A stretch of 49,963 bases of DNA from a virus. Within the stretch, counting starts at the first letter, position 1. Each line of letters begins with the position of its first letter. Both the position numbers and the translations under genes were made by a program. The stretch lies in IMG/VR virus record IMGVR_UViG_3300048587_000174, positions 1-49,963 of that record; one strand, 5' to 3'. The notes under the pieces are model-generated. The model searched no databases, had not been told where the DNA came from, and saw nothing but the letters and a program-made list of their open reading frames with translations. Of the stretch, positions 25,118 through 33,360 are shown piece by piece.

Positions 25118-27252
25118 GGTTTCCAGAATGGGCCTGTGGTGCGGGTTGTTTGAACTGAAACATTCGGCGCGTTGGTTGCCGCTCCGGCTTGTAAACCAGG
25201 TGCCAGCCCAACGTTTAAGTTTACGTTTTGGGGTGCGTTTTTAGTAGAACCGCCAGCAGCGGCCTGGGCGTTGGCGGCGTTCAAATTCAACGCCTTGCGT
25301 TCATCGGCTTCGATTTGCGGTTTCAAAATTGCCTGACGGCGGTTTAGTTCGTTAATATCAGACACATTGCCGGCAATACCAAAACCTAACTGAGATTTCA
25401 TAGACTCCCACAACGCAGCAACAATATTCTGCGAGGCTGCGTCCCGCGCCTCAGCCAATTCCAACAACAACCGCTGTTTTTTAATTTCGTCTTCGCGAAA
25501 TATCTCAGCACGAGCCTCCGCACGGGCCTTTTCTTCAATGGTGGCAATCAACGATTTTTGAGCCTTATTAAGATCATCAATTGCGCCTCGTTCCAGATTA
25601 TACTGTCGAATTATTCCAGGCTGAATTTCTTCGATTCTGGACAGTGCGTTTTTATAATCCTCAGACCCTTTTGCAGCATATTTCAACACCCGAAACAGCT
25701 TATCAATCTCGATTCGCTGATCTACTGTTTTATCAATTACCGAACTCTGAATTTCAGAGGCCAGCTGTTCAGCCGTTGATTTTTTCGTTATCGCCTTCAC
25801 CAGCACATACGTAACGGCAGCAACGGCGGCGATTCCCAAAACCAACGGGTTTAACGTTCCGAGCATTAACTCATTAACCACCTTCCAATGCCACATCGCA
25901 GTTCTTACAGCACGCAATACAACAGTCAGCGCCATGCCCGCCTTCCCAAACACTCCCACAACCAGCGCCCCGGCTGATATGGCCAACGACAGCGCGCCAA
26001 CGGCGGCAGCGGTCAACGCCAAAGTTTTAATCAAAACAGGGTTTCGTTTCGCCCAATCAGACACGCTCTGAATTATCGGGGAAACAACCAGTACCATTTT
26101 TTCCAATGCAGGCAACAGCGACTCTCCTACTATTATCGCAAGCGCCTGGAAATTATTTTTCAGCCTGGCAATTTTCGCAGCAGCAGTGCTATTTTTCGTG
26201 TTATATTCGTTCAACAGCGATGTTCCTTTTACAAACTCATCCGCCGCGATGCCCTGAAATTCTGCCAACTGTTCAGTGGCCGTGGACAACGCTCCTACAA
26301 CTTTAATTGAACCGGTGTCCCCTATTTTCAACGATTTTAACAGCGGACCAATGGCAGCAGCGTCCAGACCTTTCAGCGATGAGGCAAATTTTGTCAGAAA
26401 CTCTTCCGGCTTTGTATTCAACAACGCCTTAGCCTCCACCGCACTGATTTTCATTTGCTTGGAAAACGCGCCTAAATTCTGCGAGGCCGTAAGCAGAATA
26501 TCACCAATGCCCCTGGCGCCAATTTCCGAAGTTATACCGGCTTTATTCAGCACAGCACCAAGTGCAGCGGTCGCCTGTATGGACGGTTTAATTGCATCTG
26601 GCAACTGTCCGACACGGGCAATAAAATCAGTCAATTCCGGCACGTTTACACCCTTGGCAGACAACGCGTTTATGGCTGATCCGGAACGGGTAATCGCATC
26701 GGCAATATCCAACGAACGGGTTTCTTTAAACAAATTTCGCAAAACAGCAATCGAGCGAGCCGCCTCTTCAACACCGCCCGAAAAATCAGACCCCAAAGCC
26801 ACGTTGAATTTATTTACCGAATCGGTGAATTTCAGCAGGTTTTCAGCCCCGGTAACGCCCATCTGACCGCCGATTTCAGCTATTTTTTGAAGTTCTTCAA
26901 TTGTGGTACGGGTTCCGGTTCCTATTTTTAAAACACCCTTTCCAAAACCTTCAAGCGACGCTCCAGCCAACCCCGTTGTTTTGGCAACATCTGCCATGCG
27001 ATCCTCGAATTTTATAGCCTCGTTCCCAACCAACGCAAGCGGGGCCATGATCGCAGCCCCTGTAACGGCTGACCTGCGGGATAAATCAAATGCTGAATTA
27101 GATATTTTCCTGAACCTGCGTTCGGCCCTATCCAGTGATGCGTCTGAAATCTGGCCAAATTTCAGCATTGACGCCGACATCTTAGCCACCGGAGCGGACA
27201 GCTTGTCCACGGCAGTGAAAATTGTCGGTATCTTTAACTGTTTAGTAGCCAT
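25114..27252 (-). CDS. Tail tape measure protein (712 aa)
   Basis: The N-terminal ~400 residues are the phage tape-measure type (FEDRMADVAKTTGLAG, LQKIAEIGGQMGVTGAENLL, GARGIGDILLTASQNLG). A hydrophobic block lies at about 408-445 (TLALTAAAVGALSLAISAGA and VVGVFGKAG) and a second around LVLGIAAVAAVTYVLVKAI, likely for passage through the host membrane. The C-terminal third is coiled coil (EEKARAEARAEIFREDEIKK). Its length sets tail length. It starts 18 nt after the end of the frameshifted chaperone. Confidence 0.88.
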   Translation of the reverse strand: MATKQLKIPTIFTAVDKLSAPVAKMSASMLKFGQISDASLDRAERRFRKISNSAFDLSRRSAVTGAAIMAPLALVGNEAIKFEDRMADVAKTTGLAGASLEGFGKGVLKIGTGTRTTIEELQKIAEIGGQMGVTGAENLLKFTDSVNKFNVALGSDFSGGVEEAARSIAVLRNLFKETRSLDIADAITRSGSAINALSAKGVNVPELTDFIARVGQLPDAIKPSIQATAALGAVLNKAGITSEIGARGIGDILLTASQNLGAFSKQMKISAVEAKALLNTKPEEFLTKFASSLKGLDAAAIGPLLKSLKIGDTGSIKVVGALSTATEQLAEFQGIAADEFVKGTSLLNEYNTKNSTAAAKIARLKNNFQALAIIVGESLLPALEKMVLVVSPIIQSVSDWAKRNPVLIKTLALTAAAVGALSLAISAGALVVGVFGKAGMALTVVLRAVRTAMWHWKVVNELMLGTLNPLVLGIAAVAAVTYVLVKAITKKSTAEQLASEIQSSVIDKTVDQRIEIDKLFRVLKYAAKGSEDYKNALSRIEEIQPGIIRQYNLERGAIDDLNKAQKSLIATIEEKARAEARAEIFREDEIKKQRLLLELAEARDAASQNIVAALWESMKSQLGFGIAGNVSDINELNRRQAILKPQIEADERKALNLNAANAQAAAGGSTKNAPQNVNLNVGLAPGLQAGAATNAPNVSVQTTRTTGPFWKP

Positions 27253-27269
27253 GTTTCCAGCGCATTTAC

Positions 27270-27437
27270 TTACTCTGCTTGTAATTTATCAACCTCTGAT
27301 TTAATGTGATCGTACCAATATTCCAACCCTTGAAAATCAATACAGTCAACATACAAACCTCCTATTACGTCCGGCGTCCAGTTCAATGACAGCGCAACTG
27401 ATTTAATCATGCTGTCCAAACCGGAAGCCGCTATATG
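27270..27437 (-). CDS. -1 frame extension of the tail assembly chaperone (55 residues)
   Basis: Reading begins at CAT (27437-27435) after a -1 shift on the slippery run and ends at the TAA at 27272-27270. It gives 55 residues starting HIAASGLDSMIKSVALSLNW and including DFQGLEYWYDHIKSEVDKLQ. It has no start codon of its own. The joined product is 191 residues. It ends 18 nt before the tape measure start, as expected for the long form of a G/GT-type chaperone. Confidence 0.75.
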   Translation of the reverse strand, partial: HIAASGLDSMIKSVALSLNWTPDVIGGLYVDCIDFQGLEYWYDHIKSEVDKLQAE

Positions 27438-27844
27438 AAAAAAATCACAACGTTGTTACACATTCTTAAATCCGTGGTATCCAGCATTCCGATAACCCCA
27501 GATGACTGACCGGACAGCGCGCACAAAATGGCCTTCAAGCGACCGTCGGCATTCCCGGCAGCGATCTTCATTTTCTCCAACCTATCAGAAATTTCGCGAG
27601 CCTGAATCCGTGGCTTTAACGACAATTTTGAAATCTCAGGCCCCACACCAGAATCAACAGGCCAGTTCAGATCAATTTCGATGTGAAAATTTTCTTCGTT
27701 AATTCTTACAGTTCCTTCCATCACGCCCGAAATCAGGCTTTTAATGTGGTCTTTAAAATCTTCGCGATCCGCCGCGCTGATACGTTTGTAATCCAGCCAC
27801 TTGTTTACTTCGGCTGTGGCTACACTTTCTGATACTCTTTCCAT
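27431..27844 (-). CDS. Tail assembly chaperone, short form (137 aa)
   Basis: This is a helical protein between tube and tape measure genes, the invariant place of G-type chaperones. The N-terminal SVATAEVNKWLDYKRISAAD and FKDHIKSLISGVMEGTVRI are consistent with Mu gp41-type proteins. The 3' end carries the heptamer T TTT TTC in frame (27443-27437) just before the TAG at 27433-27431, a classical -1 slip site. The short form stops there; the long form continues in the -1 frame. The two forms would coat the tape measure during tail assembly. Confidence 0.78.
   Translation of the reverse strand: MERVSESVATAEVNKWLDYKRISAADREDFKDHIKSLISGVMEGTVRINEENFHIEIDLNWPVDSGVGPEISKLSLKPRIQAREISDRLEKMKIAAGNADGRLKAILCALSGQSSGVIGMLDTTDLRMCNNVVIFFI
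27437..27443 (-). promoter_or_regulatory. -1 ribosomal frameshift slippery heptamer
   Basis: The minus-strand sequence T TTT TTC fits X XXY YYZ in the chaperone reading frame, two codons before its stop. A 55-codon open -1 frame follows and ends just before the tape measure gene. No strong downstream pseudoknot was worked out. Confidence 0.72.
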
Positions 27845-27864
27845 TTTATTGGGGTTTATGGTTT

Positions 27865-27900
27865 AAAAAAACACCCGCAAAACTTGCGGTCCTGCGGGTG
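27865..27900 (-). terminator. Intrinsic terminator after the tail tube gene
   Basis: On the minus strand CACCCGCA (27900-27893) pairs with TGCGGGTG (27879-27872) over a 13-nt loop and is followed by seven T. It lies between tube and chaperone genes and probably makes sheath and tube mRNA more abundant than the downstream mRNA. Confidence 0.82.
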
Positions 27901-27923
27901 CGAGAATTCACTTTAAAATTAAC

Positions 27924-28325
27924 TTACAAAACGCGCAATCTTCCGCCACCGGAAACCTTCAATGTAATCTGTGAGGTGTTCCCGTTTCCTTGCAAATCTC
28001 CAACAGGCTTACCGTTTCCGGCGTAAACAACTCCGTTGATATTTGTAAACGTCCAATCAGCCGTTTGCGGCGATGCAGCCAGGGCAGACAACCTCTCCAG
28101 TGTTCTGGCGTCCATATCCCACGACAGCGCGACCTCAAACGACCAGCGAATACGCGTCAACTGATCCATCATATTACCGCCGCCGTCAATCATCTGCGCA
28201 TCATCCGCAGCACGAATACCGCCTAAGTCGTAGGTGGAATCTTCGCCGGCCTTCGGGAAAATCGTACCACTGCCTAATGTAGCGTGGTTGAACGTGATTT
28301 CTACTATGTCGCCTCCCTTTGGCAT
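27924..28325 (-). CDS. Tail tube protein (133 aa)
   Basis: This is a 133-residue beta-rich protein with YDLGGIRAADDAQMIDGGG, then RWSFEVALSWDMDART and a C-terminal GNTSQITLKVSGGGRLRVL. Length and position, directly after the sheath and before the chaperone, fit Mu gpM-like tail tubes. It forms the inner tube. A terminator follows it. Confidence 0.75.
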   Translation of the reverse strand: MPKGGDIVEITFNHATLGSGTIFPKAGEDSTYDLGGIRAADDAQMIDGGGNMMDQLTRIRWSFEVALSWDMDARTLERLSALAASPQTADWTFTNINGVVYAGNGKPVGDLQGNGNTSQITLKVSGGGRLRVL

Positions 28326-28335
28326 AACTTACAAT

Positions 28336-29847
28336 TTAAACGGTTCCAAAATTAAATCCGGCAGTCGCCGTGGTGGATGCGATACGGGTAAACCCTGATC
28401 GCTTGTATGAAAATTCAGTTTCAAGCCTGTCCGGGTTTGTGGTGGAAATATTCACCCTCAAACTGGCCTGCATAAAATCAGCCTGAACGGTTAAACCGCG
28501 CAAAACCAGATCAACAGCGTAATTACTTAAAATTCCTTTCCAGTTTTTCGGCTTAACAACGCGTTCAGCAGAAACAGTATCATCATCCGCTGCAATGGCA
28601 TGATCCACCACGTTGGTGTTTTCCAGCAAATAATAGCCAAATCGGATGTTGAAATCAATCATCAAATTACGGCAATATCTGAACTGGGGCGGAACCTCTC
28701 CCGCCGGATGATATGTTGTGACAAAATCAGTAACACGGTAACGTCCGGCGAGCAATTCCACGCAGGAATTTCCTTTCTTAACATACGCGTCCCTGTTATC
28801 GTAACTGGACATTGTGCCAATATCCGTAGGCGTTGGCATATCAGGGTAATACAGCCCTGAAACATCCAAGTGCGGGGTGTCCTGCGAAACGCGGGCAAAC
28901 AGCGCAGTCATATTCGCTGAGGCTTCCAGCGGCAATCCCTTAGACAGCGGAGCCGGAGCGACCGCGAGTGTAACCTGCTCGTTTCTGGCATCGGTAAACG
29001 ATGCGTTATTGTCAGCCACAGAGCCGGAAACAGCTATAAACGGCTTGAAAACAATACCAGCATAACGTCCGGTAGGATTCTGCGATGGAATACCATTGAA
29101 CTGTTCAAGTTCACCGATAACATTCGCATTCATGCCGTATCCGTTACAAACGATAGTATTCCATTCGTTCTGAAATTTACCAAGCGATGTTGTTACAGCA
29201 GGAGTTCCTGACCCGGATGATGTTGACGAAATCGCGTATGTGATCCCTAAATCATCACCGTTGGTATCAACAAACAGCGTCAATGCTTCGGCGGTTAACC
29301 CCTTCCATTTCGAGGTAAGTTCAGCCACGTAATCCGTGGAATCAGCGGTAACAGGACATCCAAGGACGTTGTTTATCGCGTTTTCAATTTTCTGAGTAAT
29401 TTCGTTGGAGGTGTCGCCCTGAACGATATTAATGTCGTAACTGCCGCCGTCCAACGAATACCTACCACCGATAACAATGGTATGAGTTCCGTTTGCCGTG
29501 GCTGTTCCGGTTGGTGTAATTTCGTAAATTTTCGCAGTGGCTCCGTCTGGCTCTTCCTGCGGATAAACAACCGTAGGAATGCCACCAACGCCGCCGCCGG
29601 AAAATGGTCTTAAAATTCGCATCATCAGGTAAATCGGAGAGCCGAAACCGTACAGCTCACCCGCTTGTTGTGCGGATGTTACCTCAACCGGATCGGTGCT
29701 CAGAGAAATCTGATTTGCAGTGTTGGCCTCGCCGATAACAGCGATACGCTGAGGCAGGTTAGGACTTGAAGTTGAAAAATCTCCCTTTGCCAGCTTATAA
29801 CCGACAATCTTCGCAATCCTTTCGGAGCCTACCGCGTTTGATGCCAT
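28336..29847 (-). CDS. Tail sheath protein, Mu gpL-like (503 aa)
   Basis: N-terminal QRIAVIGEANTANQISLSTD and PVEVTSAQQAGELYGFGSPI are the usual sheath opening. RILRPFSGGGVGGIPTVVYP and LGKFQNEWNTIVCNGYGMNA are later conserved-type stretches. The C-terminal part (GLTVQADFMQASLRVNIST) carries the inter-subunit handshake region. Presence of a sheath shows a contractile tail. It has its own -7 box (29870-29877) and lies after a terminator-like hairpin. Confidence 0.88.
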   Translation of the reverse strand: MASNAVGSERIAKIVGYKLAKGDFSTSSPNLPQRIAVIGEANTANQISLSTDPVEVTSAQQAGELYGFGSPIYLMMRILRPFSGGGVGGIPTVVYPQEEPDGATAKIYEITPTGTATANGTHTIVIGGRYSLDGGSYDINIVQGDTSNEITQKIENAINNVLGCPVTADSTDYVAELTSKWKGLTAEALTLFVDTNGDDLGITYAISSTSSGSGTPAVTTSLGKFQNEWNTIVCNGYGMNANVIGELEQFNGIPSQNPTGRYAGIVFKPFIAVSGSVADNNASFTDARNEQVTLAVAPAPLSKGLPLEASANMTALFARVSQDTPHLDVSGLYYPDMPTPTDIGTMSSYDNRDAYVKKGNSCVELLAGRYRVTDFVTTYHPAGEVPPQFRYCRNLMIDFNIRFGYYLLENTNVVDHAIAADDDTVSAERVVKPKNWKGILSNYAVDLVLRGLTVQADFMQASLRVNISTTNPDRLETEFSYKRSGFTRIASTTATAGFNFGTV

Positions 29848-29869
29848 TGTATTGAATTATTACAACGGC

Positions 29870-29877
29870 CAAAACTA
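29870..29877 (-). promoter_or_regulatory. Bacteroidota -7 box for the tail operon
   Basis: On the minus strand TAGTTTTG fits TAnnTTTG and lies 22 nt before the sheath ATG. The region 20 nt upstream is TTTT, a weak match to the -33 TTTG. It lies just after the hairpin at 29901-29927, so the tail operon may be transcribed separately from the terminase. Confidence 0.5.
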
Positions 29878-29895
29878 TTTTAAGAAAAATTCGAT

Positions 29896-29927
29896 TTAAA
29901 AATTATTCCTTTTTTTAAGGAATAATT
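29896..29927 (-). terminator. Terminator-like hairpin between large terminase and sheath
   Basis: A perfect 11-bp inverted repeat (AATTATTCCTT at 29901-29911, AAGGAATAATT at 29917-29927) with a 5-nt loop is followed on the minus strand by a short T run. It lies 15 nt after the large terminase stop. The stem is AT-rich, so strength is uncertain. Confidence 0.6.
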
Positions 29928-29942
29928 CACAGCTCAGTGTCA

Positions 29943-31964
29943 TTATATCTCCCCATTAACCAACCTGACGTAATCCACCCACGTGGGATGAGGTATTTTC
30001 CTAATGCGGCAAACTTCATACGCCAAAATGTCCCTTAACGCCATGTTATAAATCCGAACGTCCCAGAAGTGATTTTGTAGCGATGATTTTTTCTTTACCC
30101 ATTTGTATTTTAAATCCAGTTTATCGTTGGGATCCTGCTCCAAAATCCTATGTTCAGCCTCAAAATGAGCAAAATAACGCGGATATGAGTATTTTCCGTC
30201 CGATTGCTGGGGGTAATTCATAAAACCCACAGGCTGATCATCGTCCTGAGCCGGATCCCAAGTCAACTGCATTAAATCCGCCAGCTGATCCTTCACTTTG
30301 TTAACCTCCACCAGGTACAGCTTATTACGGCTCACAGCCGGACGAAATACAGCGGTTTCCTTGTTAATCCTGGTATATTTAAACACATCCTTACCTTTTA
30401 GCCCCACACACCAAAAATCTTTCACCGAATCAATGAAATCGAATGCGTTTTTCTCAAAAAAACCGGTGTCTATGCCAACAATCATAGGTTTCATCTTAGT
30501 TCCGGTGTCTTTTTCGTACGCCTTTGTCGCAATTTGCCGCAAAACAGGCCAAACTGAACGGCTCGATCTGAGGTTATAACTCCATCTTATACGGTCCTGT
30601 TTGTGTTTTATAGAATTTTCCTTCGGAATAAAGGTGCCAATTGATCCCTGATCAATGGAGTACGGCGTTCCTGATTCACTCCATGCCACCAATTCCCAAT
30701 CCAAACGAACATCATCACCGCCCTTATCATCTTCCACACCTCCCAAATCGCAGGCTAATGTGAGCGCAATTATCTTACCGTTGCCGTCCTTAATGGATAA
30801 TTTCTCAGGAATAGTGCCAATTGGATATTCTCGGTGGTTATTCCTGAGCAGGTTTGCGTTTACCTCCTTGGATTTTTCTTCATAAGTCAATCCCAGCACC
30901 AGGTTTGTGAATGTGTGTAATTTTTTGGTGTTTATCTGCCCGTTGGGAGGGCATGCCTTTAGGTACTGGTAAACATACTTTGTCCATCCAAACATTCCTG
31001 GGGCGGCATACAGCGAGCTGATTTGATATGAAACATATCCGGGCGCAAACGGGTCCGCCGTTGGAACCCACAGTCCATTGTAATTTAACTCATACTTATT
31101 TTTTTCATCGAAAAAACCGGAGCACAACTGGCAGATATAACCAACGGATGATTCAAACAGCCGCCCGCGTTCGTCTGTTTTCCAGGTAATCCCCGCCAAC
31201 CCGGATCCGGTTTCAAACTGCCACTCCAACGGAATCAACTGCTGACAGCATGGGCAATGAACGTTATACCTGCGCTGATCGCCCAACAGATAAACAGGTT
31301 CAATGTTTGAGTTGTGCTTGGTTTCGGGTGTGGAAATAAAAAACAGCTTCATTTTCGATTCGCTGGAAGCAAATCGCTGCTCGATCATTTCTTCGGTGGA
31401 TCCAGATTCTTTGGATAAGCCTTTGGCCGCCTCGTAATCATCTATGAATCCAACCTGAACAGTACGCTGGCGCAGTAATTTGTGATTCCCCGCCGATCCT
31501 GCAATGATTGAACCACCAGGAAATTCCTTGGCCTGGTTTGTATCTCCGGTGCGCTGATTTTTTTTTCTGAGCGTATTAGGGCCAATCAGCGGGCGTAACC
31601 CACACGAGTCAATCATTTCATCAATCCTGCCTGACATTGATTCTTCCGCCAGGTCTATGTGTCCGGTAAGAAATAACACATCAACCGGTTTCTGGTCAAT
31701 AATCCACCCTAACCCGTTTTCGATCACTCCGGCGGAGGCACCCAACTGAGCGCCCTTCATAAGCGCAATAATCCTGGCGGGTGATTCAGGTGATAAATGA
31801 TTTACAATCTCTCGAAAATACGGAGTCCGATCATAAGAATAAGGCCCTGGAAATGGAGATTTTTGAGGCATTACCCTGTGTTTTTCCGCCCATTCGGACG
31901 GCAGCATGTTTGATAGCTGAACCCGTCCGGAGTTAATTAGGCTTGATATGTGTGCTTGGAGCAT
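29943..31964 (-). CDS. Terminase large subunit, lambda gpA-like (673 aa)
   Basis: The sequence matches gpA-type terminases: PSEWAEKHRVMPQKSPFPGP near the start, a Walker A-like MKGAQLGAS (69-77), a Walker B-like FIDDYEAAK (172-180), Cys pairs (CPCCQQL, CQLCSG) and a nuclease region with IVGIDTGFF. Length 673 is near lambda A (641). It drives DNA into the capsid and cuts it, most likely at cos sites. Met20 is a possible later start. The small subunit gene is not adjacent; 2.3 kb of attC-like cassette DNA separates them. Confidence 0.9.
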   Translation of the reverse strand: MLQAHISSLINSGRVQLSNMLPSEWAEKHRVMPQKSPFPGPYSYDRTPYFREIVNHLSPESPARIIALMKGAQLGASAGVIENGLGWIIDQKPVDVLFLTGHIDLAEESMSGRIDEMIDSCGLRPLIGPNTLRKKNQRTGDTNQAKEFPGGSIIAGSAGNHKLLRQRTVQVGFIDDYEAAKGLSKESGSTEEMIEQRFASSESKMKLFFISTPETKHNSNIEPVYLLGDQRRYNVHCPCCQQLIPLEWQFETGSGLAGITWKTDERGRLFESSVGYICQLCSGFFDEKNKYELNYNGLWVPTADPFAPGYVSYQISSLYAAPGMFGWTKYVYQYLKACPPNGQINTKKLHTFTNLVLGLTYEEKSKEVNANLLRNNHREYPIGTIPEKLSIKDGNGKIIALTLACDLGGVEDDKGGDDVRLDWELVAWSESGTPYSIDQGSIGTFIPKENSIKHKQDRIRWSYNLRSSRSVWPVLRQIATKAYEKDTGTKMKPMIVGIDTGFFEKNAFDFIDSVKDFWCVGLKGKDVFKYTRINKETAVFRPAVSRNKLYLVEVNKVKDQLADLMQLTWDPAQDDDQPVGFMNYPQQSDGKYSYPRYFAHFEAEHRILEQDPNDKLDLKYKWVKKKSSLQNHFWDVRIYNMALRDILAYEVCRIRKIPHPTWVDYVRLVNGEI

Positions 31965-32227
31965 GTTAGTTTTGATTTATAAAACGCAAGCAATGGCAGC
32001 AGTTGACGCGAATGTTTACTATCGTGCAAATGAATTTATGTTTAAAGTTGGAGTTGTACTTCAACCCGCAAACTGATCGGCATGTTACACCTCCTCCGTT
32101 TTGAAAATTGTACTTTGATGTTAAGTGTATTTTTCCCATACTTCAAATTTTAAAATTTCGCAAAGCCAACCGTTTTAATTGATTGGAACGAAAGCCGTTT
32201 CGCCAATGCGGTAGTTAGCAGAAATGG
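31965..32227. other. Intergenic: cassette-array edge next to the large terminase
   Basis: No convincing gene is present. The right end (32214-32220) carries GTTAGCA directly after the last cassette gene, as in the other attC-like elements, but a matching inner arm is not found, so this palindrome seems broken by the join to phage DNA. The left part has no recognised structure; a 27-codon plus-strand frame (31993-32076) was rejected. Confidence 0.5.
32214..32220 (-). repeat. Truncated attC-like end (core box only)
   Basis: The minus strand reads TGCTAAC just after the stop region of the 97-aa gene, equal to the core box of the complete palindromes upstream. Its partner arm is absent or degenerate. 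It marks the downstream edge of the cassette array. Confidence 0.4.
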
Positions 32228-32521
32228 CTACTGACCGTCTTCGTTTGACAATTCCACCAACAAGGCATCGGCAGCTTGAATTGAAATCTTTGAAAGATGT
32301 TCGTAATTCCAAGTTTGACAATCTCCTTCTTGTGAATGTCTATCCGCCCCTGAAAGTAACCCTTGCATCAAATGAAGTGCAAAGTATTCACGTTTAGTAA
32401 GTCCTCCGAACTTTACTTCCCACCCTGTTTTTTGCCCATCTTTCAAGGGTTGATAATCATCTGCACCGTCTCCGCATTTAGTGTACATTGTTGGTGTAAT
32501 TGGTTGTTTCCCGTTATTCAT
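32228..32521 (-). CDS. Small cassette gene: phage/Bacteroidota hypothetical (97 aa)
   Basis: The protein reads MNNGKQPITPTMYTKCG and includes GGLTKREYFALHLMQGLLSG, a pattern known from small hypothetical proteins widely carried by phages and Bacteroidota. Function is unknown. The 3' end on the minus strand (GAAGACGGTCAGTAGCC) is almost identical to the 3' end of the 89-aa gene, although the proteins differ otherwise. It lies as the last cassette of the array, followed by a truncated attC-like end. Confidence 0.65.
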   Translation of the reverse strand: MNNGKQPITPTMYTKCGDGADDYQPLKDGQKTGWEVKFGGLTKREYFALHLMQGLLSGADRHSQEGDCQTWNYEHLSKISIQAADALLVELSNEDGQ

Positions 32522-32568
32522 TTTGTTTACGTTTTAAATTAAAACCCTTGTAAATTGACCGCCACTTC

Positions 32569-32699
32569 TGCTAACAAGGGTTTGTAGCAATAGGGGCAGA
32601 AGTGCAAGTTTTGAGCCTTTTACTTCTATTGGGCTATTGTGCTGTATTCATCAGTAGTGCATCAAATTCCCTACTGCTACAAGCCCTCCAACGTTATGT
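32569..32699 (-). repeat. attC-like palindromic element C
   Basis: Boxes TGCTAAC (32569-32575) and GTTATGT (32693-32699) bound 131 bp. Inner arms 32576-32596 (AAGGGTTTGTAGCAATAGGGG) and 32669-32689 (CCCTACTGCTACAAGCCCTCC) are imperfect inverses. On the minus strand it directly follows the 89-aa gene. The AAC...GTT core with long inverted arms is the layout of integron attC sites. Confidence 0.6.
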
Positions 32700-32705
32700 G
32701 CAAGG

Positions 32706-32975
32706 CTACTGACCGTTTTCAAATCGGAAGTTTGCGAGAAAAAAGCCAAACAAAAACGTTTTGGAAATTGGGTAATCATTAATATCAATTTCAACTTCTT
32801 CCAAATAAATATCTTCCAAGTCTTTCACAACTTCACCTTCAATGTGTATTGGCATATCTGAATTTTCGTTTGTCCAAATACATAAATAATCGTTTCCGTT
32901 TTTGTTTTTAGCAATAGGTGTTACATAAGCATATTGCTTATAACCACACCCTGCTGTTGATTTATAAAATTTCAT
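32706..32975 (-). CDS. Small cassette gene, unknown (89 aa)
   Basis: No family is recognised. The protein is acidic (VVKDLEDIYLEEVEIDIND) with the opening MKFYKSTAGCGYKQYAYVTP. It is more AT-rich than the phage core genes. It is flanked by attC-like elements B and C, so it forms one complete cassette. Its last codons share the CGGTCAGTAGCC end with the next cassette. Confidence 0.6.
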   Translation of the reverse strand: MKFYKSTAGCGYKQYAYVTPIAKNKNGNDYLCIWTNENSDMPIHIEGEVVKDLEDIYLEEVEIDINDYPISKTFLFGFFLANFRFENGQ

Positions 32976-33017
32976 TTCGTTTTCAAATTAAAATTTAGTG
33001 CTGACAAACCGCCCAGC

Positions 33018-33099
33018 ACATAACAGCGGTTTGTGGTCATTAGCCCGACCACACAAGGCTTTGCTTCGCTAACGAACCACAAGCCGCAAAACGTTATGC
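33018..33099 (-). repeat. attC-like palindromic element B
   Basis: Boxes ACATAAC (33018-33024) and GTTATGC (33093-33099) bound 82 bp. Arms 33025-33037 (AGCGGTTTGTGGT) and 33076-33087 (ACCACAAGCCGC) are near-perfect inverses. The stop codon of the 88-aa gene overlaps the right box, the usual placement of attC at a cassette gene end. Confidence 0.65.
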
Positions 33100-33360
33100 T
33101 CCATTGCTACGTGACCGCTTCGATTTGACATTTGTGGAAGTTTTTTTAATCTTTTTTTCTCCCACGCTTCCAGTCGTTTTCATTACTGATTTTCTGATGA
33201 TACAAATTGCATTTTCAAAATTTGAAGTGTCAAAATCAAATCTGTCAAGCGTAAATTTTGAAATACCTAAATCAGGATTTTCAGAGCATAAAGCGGACAA
33301 GCTCCCATAATATTTATGAGAGTTGTCTGCTTTGGTTTCTAAGTGAAAGATTTTACGCAT
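33094..33360 (-). CDS. Small cassette gene, unknown (88 aa)
   Basis: The protein starts MRKIFHLETKADNSHKYYGS, contains ISKFTLDRFDFDTSNFENAI and ends in a very basic tail (KKIKKTSTNVKSKRSRSNG). This could bind nucleic acid, but no domain is recognised. It overlaps the upstream 101-aa gene by 8 nt, so the two form one two-gene cassette. Its stop lies in attC-like element B. Confidence 0.6.
   Translation of the reverse strand: MRKIFHLETKADNSHKYYGSLSALCSENPDLGISKFTLDRFDFDTSNFENAICIIRKSVMKTTGSVGEKKIKKTSTNVKSKRSRSNGA

Noticed and set aside
26276-26866. 196-codon plus-strand frame opposite the tape measure gene
   Set aside because: Antisense shadow of a well supported tape measure protein; no motif or promoter.
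31993-32076. 27-codon plus-strand frame beside the large terminase
   Set aside because: Too short, on the opposite strand to all neighbours, no promoter box, and lies in degenerate cassette-edge DNA.
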